64,000 nt of DNA from Anaerolineaceae bacterium (GTDB taxonomy: Bacteria > Chloroflexota > Anaerolineae > Aggregatilineales > Phototrophicaceae). Of the stretch, positions 16,892 through 25,631 are shown piece after piece; the stretch's first letter is position 1; the number at the start of each line of letters is the position of its first letter. The notes under the pieces are model-generated. The model ran no database searches. It saw nothing but the letters and a program-made list of their open reading frames with translations, and was not told where the DNA came from. The translations under genes were made by a program, and so were the position numbers. Location of the stretch: positions 62,001 through 126,000 of the forward strand of contig JACKCF010000001.1 in assembly GCA_020634165.1 (NCBI GenBank). The letters run 5' to 3'.

Positions 16892-17875
16892 CTAGTAACA
16901 CTGGAAAACGGTCCAGCAATCTTCAAAGCGGCGTTCGCGTAGGCTGATTTTGGGGATGCAAATATAGAGGGTTCCCATATCACCCCACATTACATTGAGA
17001 CTGTCGTCGGTATCAATCTGGAACAGGAATTGCCACTTTGCGGCTTCAGCATCTAAATTGGCAATACATCCACCAGGATAGCGATAAAGAGATACTCTCC
17101 CGACACGGTCGTATTTCAGTTGCTGAGAGTGGACCGCCGCATCCCACTCAACCATGCCCTGGATAGGTGTCGCATAACCCAGCAAATAGTGATGTGTCCC
17201 AGGTTCCTCCGGCCTACCCTCAAACCATAAGTCAAAGGTGGAACTCCATATATGACTTCTTTCTGCAAATTCTTTTTTCAGAGGATCATGGTCTTCAAGA
17301 AGCAAATCAAGCTGATTAAGTGAAAGGGTGATTTGTTGCTCAAACGATATTTTGTGTACTGGTAGGGCTTCTACGGGTTGCATCTCCGTTTCTTTAATGG
17401 GATGTTGCACACGTAAGAGAGCGTCTGTACGATAATCGAAATAGAATATCCGCCATGAATCTCTGTCGAACGGCTCGATCCTGCCAACATGATAGTAGAA
17501 AAAATACAGCAAACCCTCTTCGGGAAAGTCAGCTAATTCTGTTGCACGTAGAGTCGGTATGGCTTCCAAGTCGAACAAAGGCTTTTGAATTGAGCGACTT
17601 GCAAGATCGTCGAATGGTGGTGCCTTAGCGACATCAGCCAAACTAAACTGGGCAATGAACGTTAGGGGAACGTCGTCACGATGTGGCCATTCAAAGTCTG
17701 CTGGCAAGTCAGGATTGCCACCTAGTTTGGATGCCCCAATAGGGATGTCATCCTCGTTAGCACGCTCTCGATTGATCTTGATGGCTGGTTTGGCAGACCG
17801 GATAATAGTGGCTTCATACTCAGCGAGGCCATGCGCATAAATCTGGTTTCGCAGATGCTGATAACTATCGAACAT
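16892..17875 (-). CDS. DUF1963 (YwqG-like) protein
   Basis: A 327-residue protein of the YwqG/DUF1963 family. Recognisable marks are SKLGGNPDLPADFEWP near residues 49-64, the following LTFIAQFSLADV, LLYFFYY, and a C-terminal half with LLGYATPIQG and WQFLFQIDTDDSLNVMWGDMG, then LYICI. The family's biochemical role is not established; it is often described as a cytoplasmic protein linked to stress or toxin loci. There is no signal peptide or membrane helix. The gene stands alone between the SppA-like gene and a 300-base spacer, is slightly AT-richer than its neighbours, and has no visible terminator. Confidence 0.85.
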   Translation of the reverse strand: MFDSYQHLRNQIYAHGLAEYEATIIRSAKPAIKINRERANEDDIPIGASKLGGNPDLPADFEWPHRDDVPLTFIAQFSLADVAKAPPFDDLASRSIQKPLFDLEAIPTLRATELADFPEEGLLYFFYYHVGRIEPFDRDSWRIFYFDYRTDALLRVQHPIKETEMQPVEALPVHKISFEQQITLSLNQLDLLLEDHDPLKKEFAERSHIWSSTFDLWFEGRPEEPGTHHYLLGYATPIQGMVEWDAAVHSQQLKYDRVGRVSLYRYPGGCIANLDAEAAKWQFLFQIDTDDSLNVMWGDMGTLYICIPKISLRERRFEDCWTVFQCY

Positions 17876-18179
17876 GTCTTATTCCCACAAGTTACTTTCT
17901 ATATGATGAAGCTACTTCGCATGTTGTGCAATTTCGCATTGAACTAAAAACTAACGACTAATCACCAACAACTTGACCACCCCATTAAACGCGAAAGACC
18001 GCTTAGCGCGGCCTTCTGCAAAGGGTTAGGGGGAAGGGAGATAGATACAAGATAATCAGGATAATGGTTATCTTCGTTCTGATTTTAGAGTAATGCAGAA
18101 TATAGTAGAGAAGAATTAAGGTTCTTCATGGTTTAAACTTTTCTCATTTTTTAATTGAGGTTAATCACTACGAAGTGTA
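17876..18179. other. Intergenic region with a short dispersed repeat
   Basis: Some 300 bases without a gene. At 17944-17973 it holds CTAAAAACTAACGACTAAT and following ACCAA-rich sequence, nearly identical to 57452-57482. At about 17993-18013 a GC-rich imperfect hairpin (CCGC/GCGG) is present. The rest is AT-rich with no convincing promoter. Confidence 0.5.
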
Positions 18180-18926
18180 TTAAGAATTGAGTTCATTAAC
18201 GAAGTCGGTAAGCTGCTGCCGAGAGAAAGCATACATATCGCTTTCCAATTCGGCCATTAACGCAGGGGAGATGTGCTGCCAGAATAGATCACGCATTTGT
18301 TGCGGATTGTCTACCATCTGCCGCAGCTCTTCCGGCTGACGATGGACACGCTGTGCAAAAATGTCGACTGTTTCGCTCTCGCCCTGTAGCTGGTCCGCAA
18401 GGTAATCGCGCCAGTCCTCAATGATGCGGTCATCCATAAAGGGTAGCCAGTTATGCGGCGTAGGCTGGCGCAGCAGGTCCGCTGCTTCTACAGGGATGCA
18501 GGCTTCGTCGCGTTCGTCCAGAGTAATCAGCAGCAGATGCAGCACGAAAAAGCGCCAGTGGATGTCATTGCCCCATTTGCCATTGGCAAAATATGGCCCC
18601 AACACATGCTTTGACCAGTATTCATCCGCGCCCAGGTGGGCCACATAACCTGCGACAAAAGCCCGCTCGGCGACTGTTTCCGGCTGTGCAAGCGAAGGGT
18701 TCTGACGCAGCATCTCGCGCCAGGGATGGTCGGGCATAGGCCGATCATAACGATAGAAGTGCGTCAGTTCACGGTCCGCACCAGGGTACACGCGAGCATC
18801 CGCCACGATGCTGCCCAACAGGTAAGCGGGTATATCTGCTGAGATGGCCGCATGGGCATCCGCAGGTAGATCACGATCATTCAGGAGTTTGTAGGCGATG
18901 TTTAAGTGCATGAATGGTGTCGGCAT
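18180..18926 (-). CDS. Zinc-dependent phospholipase C-like protein
   Basis: A 248-residue all-helical protein resembling the zinc-dependent phospholipase C/S1-P1 nuclease-type fold family. Candidate metal ligands are His and Asp residues in HLNIAYKLL near the N-terminus, LGSIVADAR, ELTHFYRYD, GYVAHLGADEYWSKHV and the Asp-His pair GNDIHWRFF. Members hydrolyse phospholipid headgroups, but many bacterial homologues are annotated from fold similarity only and substrates are untested. There is no signal peptide, so a cytoplasmic location is likely, which is unusual for a secreted-lipase fold. Monocistronic; no paralogue in the window. Confidence 0.75.
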   Translation of the reverse strand: MPTPFMHLNIAYKLLNDRDLPADAHAAISADIPAYLLGSIVADARVYPGADRELTHFYRYDRPMPDHPWREMLRQNPSLAQPETVAERAFVAGYVAHLGADEYWSKHVLGPYFANGKWGNDIHWRFFVLHLLLITLDERDEACIPVEAADLLRQPTPHNWLPFMDDRIIEDWRDYLADQLQGESETVDIFAQRVHRQPEELRQMVDNPQQMRDLFWQHISPALMAELESDMYAFSRQQLTDFVNELNS

Positions 18927-19205
18927 AGCCTCATTCTAGTCTGTAAGAGAGGTCAATGCGAGGCAAGATTCTGTGCGCATTTGCTATAAGTCCATTCCTA
19001 TAACAGTAGTTAGGCGAGAAATCACCTGCCCCTGGTAACAGCCGTCATTCAATCATCTGAGCCATTCATGAGACAATACAAGATGAACACCTGCTAAAAG
19101 TAAGATAACTGTCGGTTGCATCATCAATTAACTGAGGTTAAAATAATCTCATCGAAATCGTGAAACCACATTTAATCGCATGCTATATGCGCGAGGAAAA
19201 CGACT

Positions 19206-21227
19206 ATGACATCAAGTATCGGCATCGTAGAAAAGCGCCCCATCGCAGATACAGAAGAAAACGCCAGTTGGCTGTCGAAAGACTGGCTGGAGCCGCGCCT
19301 GGTTGTAGTGACGCTGGCCGCGCTGTTGCTGGGCATCTTTGTAGAAGCATCGACCGATCTGCCTGCGTGGGTCGCTGGCCTGCTGGGATTGATTGCTTAC
19401 ATAGCGGGTGGTTTTTACGGATTGCAGAATGCAATCGAGAGCCTGCGCGAAAAGACCATTGATGTCGATCTGCTGATGATCCTGGCAGCGCTTGGTGCAG
19501 CCATAATTGGCGAATGGCACGAAGGTGCGCTGCTGCTCTTCCTGTTCTCACTCAGCAATGTGTTACAGGATTACGCCATCAATCGCAGTCGTACAGCCAT
19601 AAAAAGCCTGTTCAAGCTGTATCCAAACGAAGCCAACGTTCGCCGCAATGGTCAGATCGTGACGGTTGGACTGGAAGATATTCGCCTGGATGATGATGTG
19701 CTCATCAAACCTGGCGAGCGCATTCCGGTCGATGGCATCGTCATCAGTGGCCAGTCTGCGCTGGATGAATCTCCGATTACAGGTGAATCCATGCCGGTTG
19801 ACAAGGGCGTCGGCGATACGGTATTTGCGGGTACGCTCAATAAGCAGGGCATCCTTGATATTCGTCCGACCAAAGCCGCCGAAGAAACCACGCTGGCGCG
19901 CATCATCAAGATGGTGGAAGAAGCCCAGGATAGCAAAGCACCAACAGAGCGCTTCCTGGATACTTTTGAGCAGCGTTATGCCATGTTCATCGTTCTGGGT
20001 ACGATTCTGTTCATCTTCATTCCACCGCTGCTGGGGCTGGTTGATTTCGAGAGCAACTTCTACCGTGCAATGGTCCTGATGACGGTTGCCTCACCATGTG
20101 CGCTGATTATCAGCGTACCAGCCGCCTTCATCAGCGCGATTGCTGCCGCTGCGCGGGGTGGCGTGCTGTTCAAGGGTGGCGCTTACATCGAATCACTGGC
20201 GAGCGTCAAGGCCGTCGCCTTCGATAAAACAGGCACTCTGACCTTTGGCCAGCCCGTTGTGACCGATGTCACCTCCTGCTGTGAGCTGTGCAGCGAAGAT
20301 TTACTGGCTGTCGCTGCCGCTGTGGAAGCTCGTTCGGAGCATCCGTTGGCGCGGGCCATCGTGCGTTATGCCAAAGAGAAAAATGTGACTGTGCCGGAAG
20401 TCGATCAATTTGAGGCGATCCCTGGCCAGGGCATCGCCGCTGAAGTTGGCGGTCGCACTGTGCACCTGGGCAGCCTGCGCTATCTGGAAACGCTGCAATC
20501 GGCACCGGATCATCTCCAGGGCGAATATGAACGGCTGGAAAACATGGGGCGCACAGTCATCGGCGTGCTGCGTGAAGACAACTGCCACAACTGCACCGCC
20601 GATTGTGAACTCAAGCAGGATAGCTGCGACTGGATGGGCCTGATCGCGATGGCTGACGAAGTTCGCCCCGAAGCCAAGCAGATTATTGATGATCTGCACA
20701 GGCAGGGTGTGGCTGTTGCCATGCTGACAGGTGATAATGAACGTGTCGCCCATACGCTGGCTGCTGAACTGGGCATCGACCGTGTCCATGCTGGCCTCAT
20801 GCCAGATGAAAAGGTCGATACAGTGCGCGAACTACAGGCTACTTATGGTCAGGTGGCAATGGTCGGCGATGGCGTCAATGATGCTCCCGCGCTGGCTCTG
20901 GCAGATATCGGCATTGCGATGGGGGCCGCTGGTACCGATGTCGCCCTGGAAACAGCCGATGTCGTGCTCATGGCGGATCGCATCGAGCGCATTGCTTTCG
21001 CCATTGATCTGGCGAAAAAGGCGCGCCGCGTCGTCTGGCAGAACATCATCTTCGCCATCGCAGTGATTATCATGCTGGTACTGGGCACCTTCCTCATTCA
21101 GATTCCGCTGCCGCTAGGTGTGCTCGGTCATGAAGGCAGCACGGTTATCGTCGTGCTCAACGGCCTGATTGCGCTGCTCCTGCTGCCGGAACTCAAGCGT
21201 CGTCGCCAGATGGCAGACGCTGCATAA
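19206..21227 (+). CDS. Heavy-metal P-type ATPase, P1B-4-like
   Basis: A 673-residue P-type ATPase that would pump a transition metal out of the cell. It has TGES (192-195) in the actuator domain, the phosphorylation motif DKTGT (340-344), the P1B-specific SEHP (377-380), GDGVND and about six to eight membrane helices. The membrane metal site is SPC (296-298) rather than CPC, and the last helices carry HEGST. This pairing is typical of the P1B-4 group (Co, Zn, Fe export). There is no N-terminal heavy-metal-associated domain. Two cysteine clusters are unusual: CCELC at 358-362 and C460, C463, C467, C474 in the nucleotide-binding domain. Monocistronic, ending in a strong terminator; no metalloregulator gene is adjacent. 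Confidence 0.92.
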   Translation: MTSSIGIVEKRPIADTEENASWLSKDWLEPRLVVVTLAALLLGIFVEASTDLPAWVAGLLGLIAYIAGGFYGLQNAIESLREKTIDVDLLMILAALGAAIIGEWHEGALLLFLFSLSNVLQDYAINRSRTAIKSLFKLYPNEANVRRNGQIVTVGLEDIRLDDDVLIKPGERIPVDGIVISGQSALDESPITGESMPVDKGVGDTVFAGTLNKQGILDIRPTKAAEETTLARIIKMVEEAQDSKAPTERFLDTFEQRYAMFIVLGTILFIFIPPLLGLVDFESNFYRAMVLMTVASPCALIISVPAAFISAIAAAARGGVLFKGGAYIESLASVKAVAFDKTGTLTFGQPVVTDVTSCCELCSEDLLAVAAAVEARSEHPLARAIVRYAKEKNVTVPEVDQFEAIPGQGIAAEVGGRTVHLGSLRYLETLQSAPDHLQGEYERLENMGRTVIGVLREDNCHNCTADCELKQDSCDWMGLIAMADEVRPEAKQIIDDLHRQGVAVAMLTGDNERVAHTLAAELGIDRVHAGLMPDEKVDTVRELQATYGQVAMVGDGVNDAPALALADIGIAMGAAGTDVALETADVVLMADRIERIAFAIDLAKKARRVVWQNIIFAIAVIIMLVLGTFLIQIPLPLGVLGHEGSTVIVVLNGLIALLLLPELKRRRQMADAA

Positions 21228-21250
21228 CGGTCCTCAAAGGCAAAATCAAA

Positions 21251-21275
21251 AGGGCGGGACATCCCGCTCTTTTTG
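21251..21275 (+). terminator. Terminator of the metal ATPase gene
   Basis: Eight-base stem (AGGGCGGG/CCCGCTCT, one G-U pair) with a 4-base ACAT loop, followed by TTTTTG, 24 bases after the stop. Confidence 0.85.
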
Positions 21276-21342
21276 TTTACCTGTTTAGAAGAACAAGTAG
21301 GGAGTTTGCCAGAGGAGCAAAGGCCGCTATATAGACTCTGAT

Positions 21343-21879
21343 CTAGTCGCTAAGGCGCTCGGCAGAGACAATCGTGCGGCTGCGTGGCAGGTAATACACG
21401 CAGTAGTTGCCTTCCTGGAAGAAACCGCCATACATTTTGGACGTGACTTCAAAAGTCGTTTCGTCCACAGTGATGTAGTAATTGCGCTTCTTGTCGGGGT
21501 CTGTATGGCGCGTGGTCATACCACAGACGGACTTGACGACACCCTTCTGCACATCCTTGCCCAGGTCGGGCCGCATGAACTTCTGGTCACGGACCATCAT
21601 CATCGGCATGCCGGTCATGCCCGCCGCAATCACCGCTACCAGCAGCAAGCCCCACTGCTGGCTGATAATCGCAATCATGCCCAGCACCGCGAAGATGACG
21701 GCCACATGCCCGATCATCACCCAGAAGGCCAACCCCTGAATGCGAGGCGGCTGCAAACGAGTAATCTGGCGCTGGCTCAGGTTGCCTTCGCGGTTAGCAG
21801 CCAGATCACGCGGATCAAAGCGCAGGGCCTGCATCAGGATGACATTTGATGGGGGTCTCTTATTGCTGGTTGACTGCAT
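21343..21879 (-). CDS. Membrane protein of the DLxANR family, member 1
   Basis: A 178-residue protein and the last gene of a five-gene block. It starts with FDPRDLAANREGNLSQRQ (residues 20-37), the signature shared with three neighbours. Two transmembrane helices follow (about 48-70 and 76-97). A soluble C-terminal beta-rich domain ends in GNYCVYYLPRSRTIVSAERL, again shared in outline by the neighbours. The N-terminus is probably cytoplasmic. I know no characterised homologue. The order DLxANR motif, helix pair, then a domain ending in YYxPxSxxIxSAE suggests that the four proteins arose by duplication and may form a hetero-oligomer. Confidence 0.8.
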   Translation of the reverse strand: MQSTSNKRPPSNVILMQALRFDPRDLAANREGNLSQRQITRLQPPRIQGLAFWVMIGHVAVIFAVLGMIAIISQQWGLLLVAVIAAGMTGMPMMMVRDQKFMRPDLGKDVQKGVVKSVCGMTTRHTDPDKKRNYYITVDETTFEVTSKMYGGFFQEGNYCVYYLPRSRTIVSAERLSD

Positions 21880-21892
21880 TTAACCTCATTAA

Positions 21893-22330
21893 TCAATGAA
21901 AATCTGGATGCACCTTGATTACACGCTCCAGGCTGAGAATGGTCTGACTGTCGTTCGTAATGTAGACATCGTACATCACATCCTGCATCAGCGTCCGGTA
22001 CTGTTTGGGCGTAAGCTTGAATGTCACGGTCCCGAACTGCACCGTAAACACTTCGCGCAGGTCCGCCCTCTGGAAAGCAAAAGTCTGGTACTGGGCATAT
22101 TGTAATTGGGCGCGCGCCCGAATAACATCCACTTTTGGCATATGACGTTGTGGCAGCCAGTCCACAATCCAGCGTAACAGTGGCTGCCACGATGGCGGAA
22201 AAGCAAATTGCTGTGGCAAGGACATATAACCGGATCGATTCGCCGCCAGATCAATCGCGGAAAAGCCAAAAGCGCGCGCCAACTGGCGATCAGGCAAATC
22301 GAGCAGGCGCTTCTTTTTCGGCTCCGTCAC
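21893..22330 (-). CDS. DLxANR family protein, member 2 (shortened)
   Basis: A 145-residue member with FSAIDLAANRSGYMSLPQ near residues 23-40 and a C-terminal domain ending DVYITNDSQTILSLERV. The two-helix membrane section of its paralogues is missing or reduced to a single weakly hydrophobic stretch (WQPLLRWIVDWL), so this copy may be soluble or peripheral. The start is GTG 22330, 12 bases after the stop of the upstream gene, which suggests translational coupling. Function unknown. Confidence 0.75.
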   Translation of the reverse strand: MTEPKKKRLLDLPDRQLARAFGFSAIDLAANRSGYMSLPQQFAFPPSWQPLLRWIVDWLPQRHMPKVDVIRARAQLQYAQYQTFAFQRADLREVFTVQFGTVTFKLTPKQYRTLMQDVMYDVYITNDSQTILSLERVIKVHPDFH

Positions 22331-22342
22331 GCGATATGCAGC

Positions 22343-23074
22343 TTACTCTAGAGGATGCTGCTTTTCGGGCTGTCGCTGGGCGAGTTGCCCCTGTTCCAGC
22401 ACGATGTCGGCCTCTGGCTCATCATCGGCCTCATCAAGCTGTAACGCATCATTCTTGAGCTTGTGCTGGCCGTCATCGATCATCTCAGCACTGAGGAGGA
22501 TTTTGCCGCGTTTGGAATAGTATGCACGGATATAACCTGGCGCATAGCGCGACAGGCGCTTATAGGCATCCTCGTCGATTTTGATGACTTCGCGATTGAC
22601 GATCATCCGGTAATTAAAAATCCCGCCACGAGTAGCGCTTTGCATGGCCAGTTCGGCATAGCCTTCCACCTGGCCGATGCGGTCCCCCTGCATATCCGTC
22701 ACCAGCGCGTTCTGGCGGCGATAGGCGATATACATAAAGGGCAGCACCACAGCCCCAGCACCGATGAGCATGGTTGCGATTGGTAAGCCCTCCAGCGTAA
22801 AAATCAGCGCCAATAGCAGCGCCGTACCCAGGAAGATGCCTAGCATCAACCACATAGAATCGGCTTCGTCTTTCACCTCGCGATTGATGCGTTCCTTCTG
22901 GCGATTCGTCAGACGACCTCGCTGATTGGCCTCCAGGTCATCTTCGGTAAAGCCGAGCATGCTTGGCAGCAAATCGCTGCGCAGCGGCGGGCGGCCATCG
23001 AGTGCCGCACCGAAGTCGCGCTTACCACGCTTGGGTTTTTCCAAAGTCGGATCAAATTCAAAATCTTCAGACAT
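22343..23074 (-). CDS. DLxANR family membrane protein, member 3 (longest)
   Basis: A 243-residue member with a basic N-terminal extension of 35 residues, then FTEDDLEANQRGRLTNRQ (about 42-59). Two transmembrane helices follow near 74-93 and 96-115. The soluble domain contains YRMIVNREVIKIDEDAYKRL and ends with AYYSKRGKILLSAEMID, followed by a Glu/Gln-rich tail. It has the same layout as the genes at 21343 and 23185. Start ATG 23074. Function unknown; its place in the block next to an MscS channel hints at an envelope role. Confidence 0.8.
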   Translation of the reverse strand: MSEDFEFDPTLEKPKRGKRDFGAALDGRPPLRSDLLPSMLGFTEDDLEANQRGRLTNRQKERINREVKDEADSMWLMLGIFLGTALLLALIFTLEGLPIATMLIGAGAVVLPFMYIAYRRQNALVTDMQGDRIGQVEGYAELAMQSATRGGIFNYRMIVNREVIKIDEDAYKRLSRYAPGYIRAYYSKRGKILLSAEMIDDGQHKLKNDALQLDEADDEPEADIVLEQGQLAQRQPEKQHPLE

Positions 23075-23184
23075 GGGTCATCCAACCTCATGATTTATCC
23101 GTAATTGTTGGCCCTATCATACGCGAGAATTTGTAAGAAAGGAGTTAGCCAGCGGCGTAAAGGCACCCGTTTCTCATGTGTATC

Positions 23185-23712
23185 TCAGACGTTGGCTGGC
23201 TCGGCTGTCAGCAGAATATGGGCGTGGGGCGCATAGTAAAGCGTATAGAGCGCTTCGTGACGAAATGTGCGAAAGGCTTCTTTTTTGACTGGAAAGCGCA
23301 CATCGCCAATGCCGACCAGATACTGGCTGCTGTTGCCAGCACGGCGCAGCGTGCGCGTCAGTAACCCGCTGCGGATGACGACAGCCCTATCCCGAATATC
23401 CGCCGATAGCCGATACCAGTGCCGCGCCATCATACTGACGAGGATGGCATCACAAAATGTCAGGAAGATGCCAATCAGTGTGAGGATGCCACCGCCGCCC
23501 GTCTGCCCTATATAAAGGAAAATGGTCGCCAGCAGCGTCAGGATCAAAAAGCCTGCCACCCCAATGAGGACGGCACGACGTTGCAAGCGGCGCAAATGCT
23601 CGATCTGGTTGATACTCAACTGTTCCTGCCGATTGGCTGCCAGATCGCCTGGGTTGAACTCCATGGCCACCGCCAACTCATCGACAGGTGGAATACGGGC
23701 CGGATCGTCCAT
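23185..23712 (-). CDS. DLxANR family membrane protein, member 4
   Basis: A 175-residue member with FNPGDLAANRQEQLSINQ near residues 18-35. Two transmembrane helices (about 47-68 and 73-95) follow, then a C-terminal domain ending TLYYAPHAHILLTAEPANV. The start ATG at 23712 overlaps the stop of the MscS gene by one base (TGATG); a TTG at 23715 is an alternative. This tight coupling ties the family to the channel gene in one operon. I do not recognise a characterised homologue. Confidence 0.8.
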   Translation of the reverse strand: MDDPARIPPVDELAVAMEFNPGDLAANRQEQLSINQIEHLRRLQRRAVLIGVAGFLILTLLATIFLYIGQTGGGGILTLIGIFLTFCDAILVSMMARHWYRLSADIRDRAVVIRSGLLTRTLRRAGNSSQYLVGIGDVRFPVKKEAFRTFRHEALYTLYYAPHAHILLTAEPANV

Positions 23713-24932
23713 CAATCGTTGGATGCCGATTCATTGGCTTGGCTGGGCGTATCCGATTCGCGCGGCGTCTCGTCCAGCAAAACCTGTGCCGCTTCCTGGG
23801 TTGCTGGTGAATAACGTTTTGTCCGGCTTGCAGGGCGTCTCTTGGGCTGCGGCACGCTCTCGATGTACACCGATGTGCTGGGGAAGGCGAATCCCAGTCC
23901 CATCGATTCAACGATATCCATGACCTCCAGATTGATCGCCTCGGTTTCGGCTGTATAGGCGTTCCAATCCGCCAGGAAGACATAGCAGATAATGCGAATA
24001 TCCAGCGAACTGCCGCCAAAACGCACGAAATGCACGACCACGCTCTCCGGGTCAACATCCTCACGCGAGAGCAGCATCTCCTTGATTTTTGCGATGACTT
24101 CGCGCATCTGTTTGCTGGTTGTGTTGTAGGTCAGCCCCACATAAAAATCGAGGCGGCGCTTGCTCAGGCGCGACCAATTGGTGACCGAAGAACTCGTCAT
24201 GACATTATTTGGCACCGTCACCAGCGATTGATCCAGCTTACGCACGCGGGTCGAGCGAATGCCGACATGCTCCACGATGCCTTCTGCCTCGGAGGTTACG
24301 ATAAAATCGCCAACATCGAAGGGGTTATCCCCGATGATGGCTGTAAACCCGAAGACATTGGCGGCCGTATCCTGCGCAGCCAGGGAAAAGGCCAAACCGA
24401 CAATACCGAAGGAGGCTACCAGACCGGTGACATCGAAGCCCCATTCCTGGATGATAATCAGCGTGCCCATGATGACGATGAACACCTTGACCACCGTCGA
24501 TAGGAAGGGCAGCAGCCGTTCTTCGATCTTCAGTCCCGTCGCACGCCGGATAATGGTAGGCGTCAGCGCGACGAAGCCGACTAAATTATAGGCTGTGAAG
24601 GTGATCGCAGCGATAAACATCGAGCGAGCGATTAAATCTGCAAAGCCTTTAATCTCTGGGCCAAAGTCCAATATGGATGTGCTCACGGCCAGGGCCATCG
24701 CAATGATGACCAGATTCAACGGCCCGCGCACGGCATCCAATATAATGCCATCCACCGAATTTTTGGACTTGTGCACGATGCGCGTCAGCGGGGCCAGAAT
24801 GATGGCTGCGATGACCCGACGCAGCGCCCACACAAAGCCGAGCACAACCACGAAGAGCAGAATACGCAGCACAATCGCCTGCGTTTCCAGCGGCAGGTCG
24901 CGTAATAAGGGGATGTCTCTGGCGAGATCCAT
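23712..24932 (-). CDS. MscS-family mechanosensitive ion channel
   Basis: A 406-residue small-conductance mechanosensitive channel homologue. It has about four to five transmembrane helices. The pore-lining last helix shows the Gly/Ala-rich pattern GLVASFGIVGLAFSLAAQDTA. The beta domain follows immediately (GDNPFDVGDFIV, GIVEHVGIRSTRVRKLD, VPNNVMTSS) and then the alpha/beta vestibule. Such channels open on membrane tension to release osmolytes. The C-terminal 60 residues are a polar Arg/Pro/Ser-rich extension beyond the standard core. It is the first gene of a five-gene block with four DLxANR proteins, the next overlapping its stop by one base. Confidence 0.9.
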   Translation of the reverse strand: MDLARDIPLLRDLPLETQAIVLRILLFVVVLGFVWALRRVIAAIILAPLTRIVHKSKNSVDGIILDAVRGPLNLVIIAMALAVSTSILDFGPEIKGFADLIARSMFIAAITFTAYNLVGFVALTPTIIRRATGLKIEERLLPFLSTVVKVFIVIMGTLIIIQEWGFDVTGLVASFGIVGLAFSLAAQDTAANVFGFTAIIGDNPFDVGDFIVTSEAEGIVEHVGIRSTRVRKLDQSLVTVPNNVMTSSSVTNWSRLSKRRLDFYVGLTYNTTSKQMREVIAKIKEMLLSREDVDPESVVVHFVRFGGSSLDIRIICYVFLADWNAYTAETEAINLEVMDIVESMGLGFAFPSTSVYIESVPQPKRRPASRTKRYSPATQEAAQVLLDETPRESDTPSQANESASND

Positions 24933-25084
24933 AGGCTGACTTTCTAATTTACTCTGACGAAACAGATGCCTTTTACCCTACCGGGCAAACGACCTATTTT
25001 CAACACTTATCAACAGCACATCAGCGCCAATTTTAGTGAAGCGCTACTGAGGAAAATCATCCTCTAGGTACCTGGCCTCGAAAT

Positions 25085-25495
25085 TTATCCGGCTGCATTC
25101 ACATGGGTTGGACTGAGCTTGAAAACCACCCGCGTTTCTTTCCCGCGCATAGCTTCATTATTCTTGTAGTAGTCCGGTTCACCGCGATAAGCTTCGCTCA
25201 GGCTGTTGATGTGCTCCAGCCCCTGTTCTTCGTTGATTTCCTGCACAGCACAGCGGACTTCGCACCAGCGATAAGGGTTATCGGGGTCGACGACCAGCAC
25301 GGTCGCCTTGGGCCGTTCGATCATATTGGCATATTTCTGGCGACCCTTGGCTGTGTTCACCCAGATATGGGTGCCGTCATAGCTGCACCATATGGGCGTG
25401 GCCTGGGGTTGAGTATCCGGCATGACCGTGACGAGGGTGACAACAACGGGACGTTCAAACAGATCGCGATAAGACTCAGGAATGGAATCGCTCAT
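25085..25495 (-). CDS. PPOX-class F420- or FMN-dependent oxidoreductase
   Basis: A 136-residue split-barrel flavin-binding protein of the pyridoxamine 5'-phosphate oxidase-like superfamily. Marks are VVVTLVTVMPDTQPQATPIWCSYDG in outline, a strand-turn IWVNTAKGRQKYANM binding the cofactor phosphate, PKATVLVVDPDNPYRW and a C-terminal KETRVVFKLSP. Proteins of this size usually act as F420-dependent reductases or bind FMN or heme. The cofactor cannot be assigned with confidence. The start at 25495 has AGGAGC upstream. Single gene, cytoplasmic. Confidence 0.85.
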   Translation of the reverse strand: MSDSIPESYRDLFERPVVVTLVTVMPDTQPQATPIWCSYDGTHIWVNTAKGRQKYANMIERPKATVLVVDPDNPYRWCEVRCAVQEINEEQGLEHINSLSEAYRGEPDYYKNNEAMRGKETRVVFKLSPTHVNAAG

Positions 25496-25631
25496 GAGGA
25501 TAGGCTCCTATACGGGCGGAATAAGTATGTTGTGCTAAAACACCTTAGCTGTTTGTTTCTATTTTAGCCAAAGCAGCAGCCGAAAGGCGACTCTATCACC
25601 AAAACTATGAGCATTTGCTTATGCTATCGGC

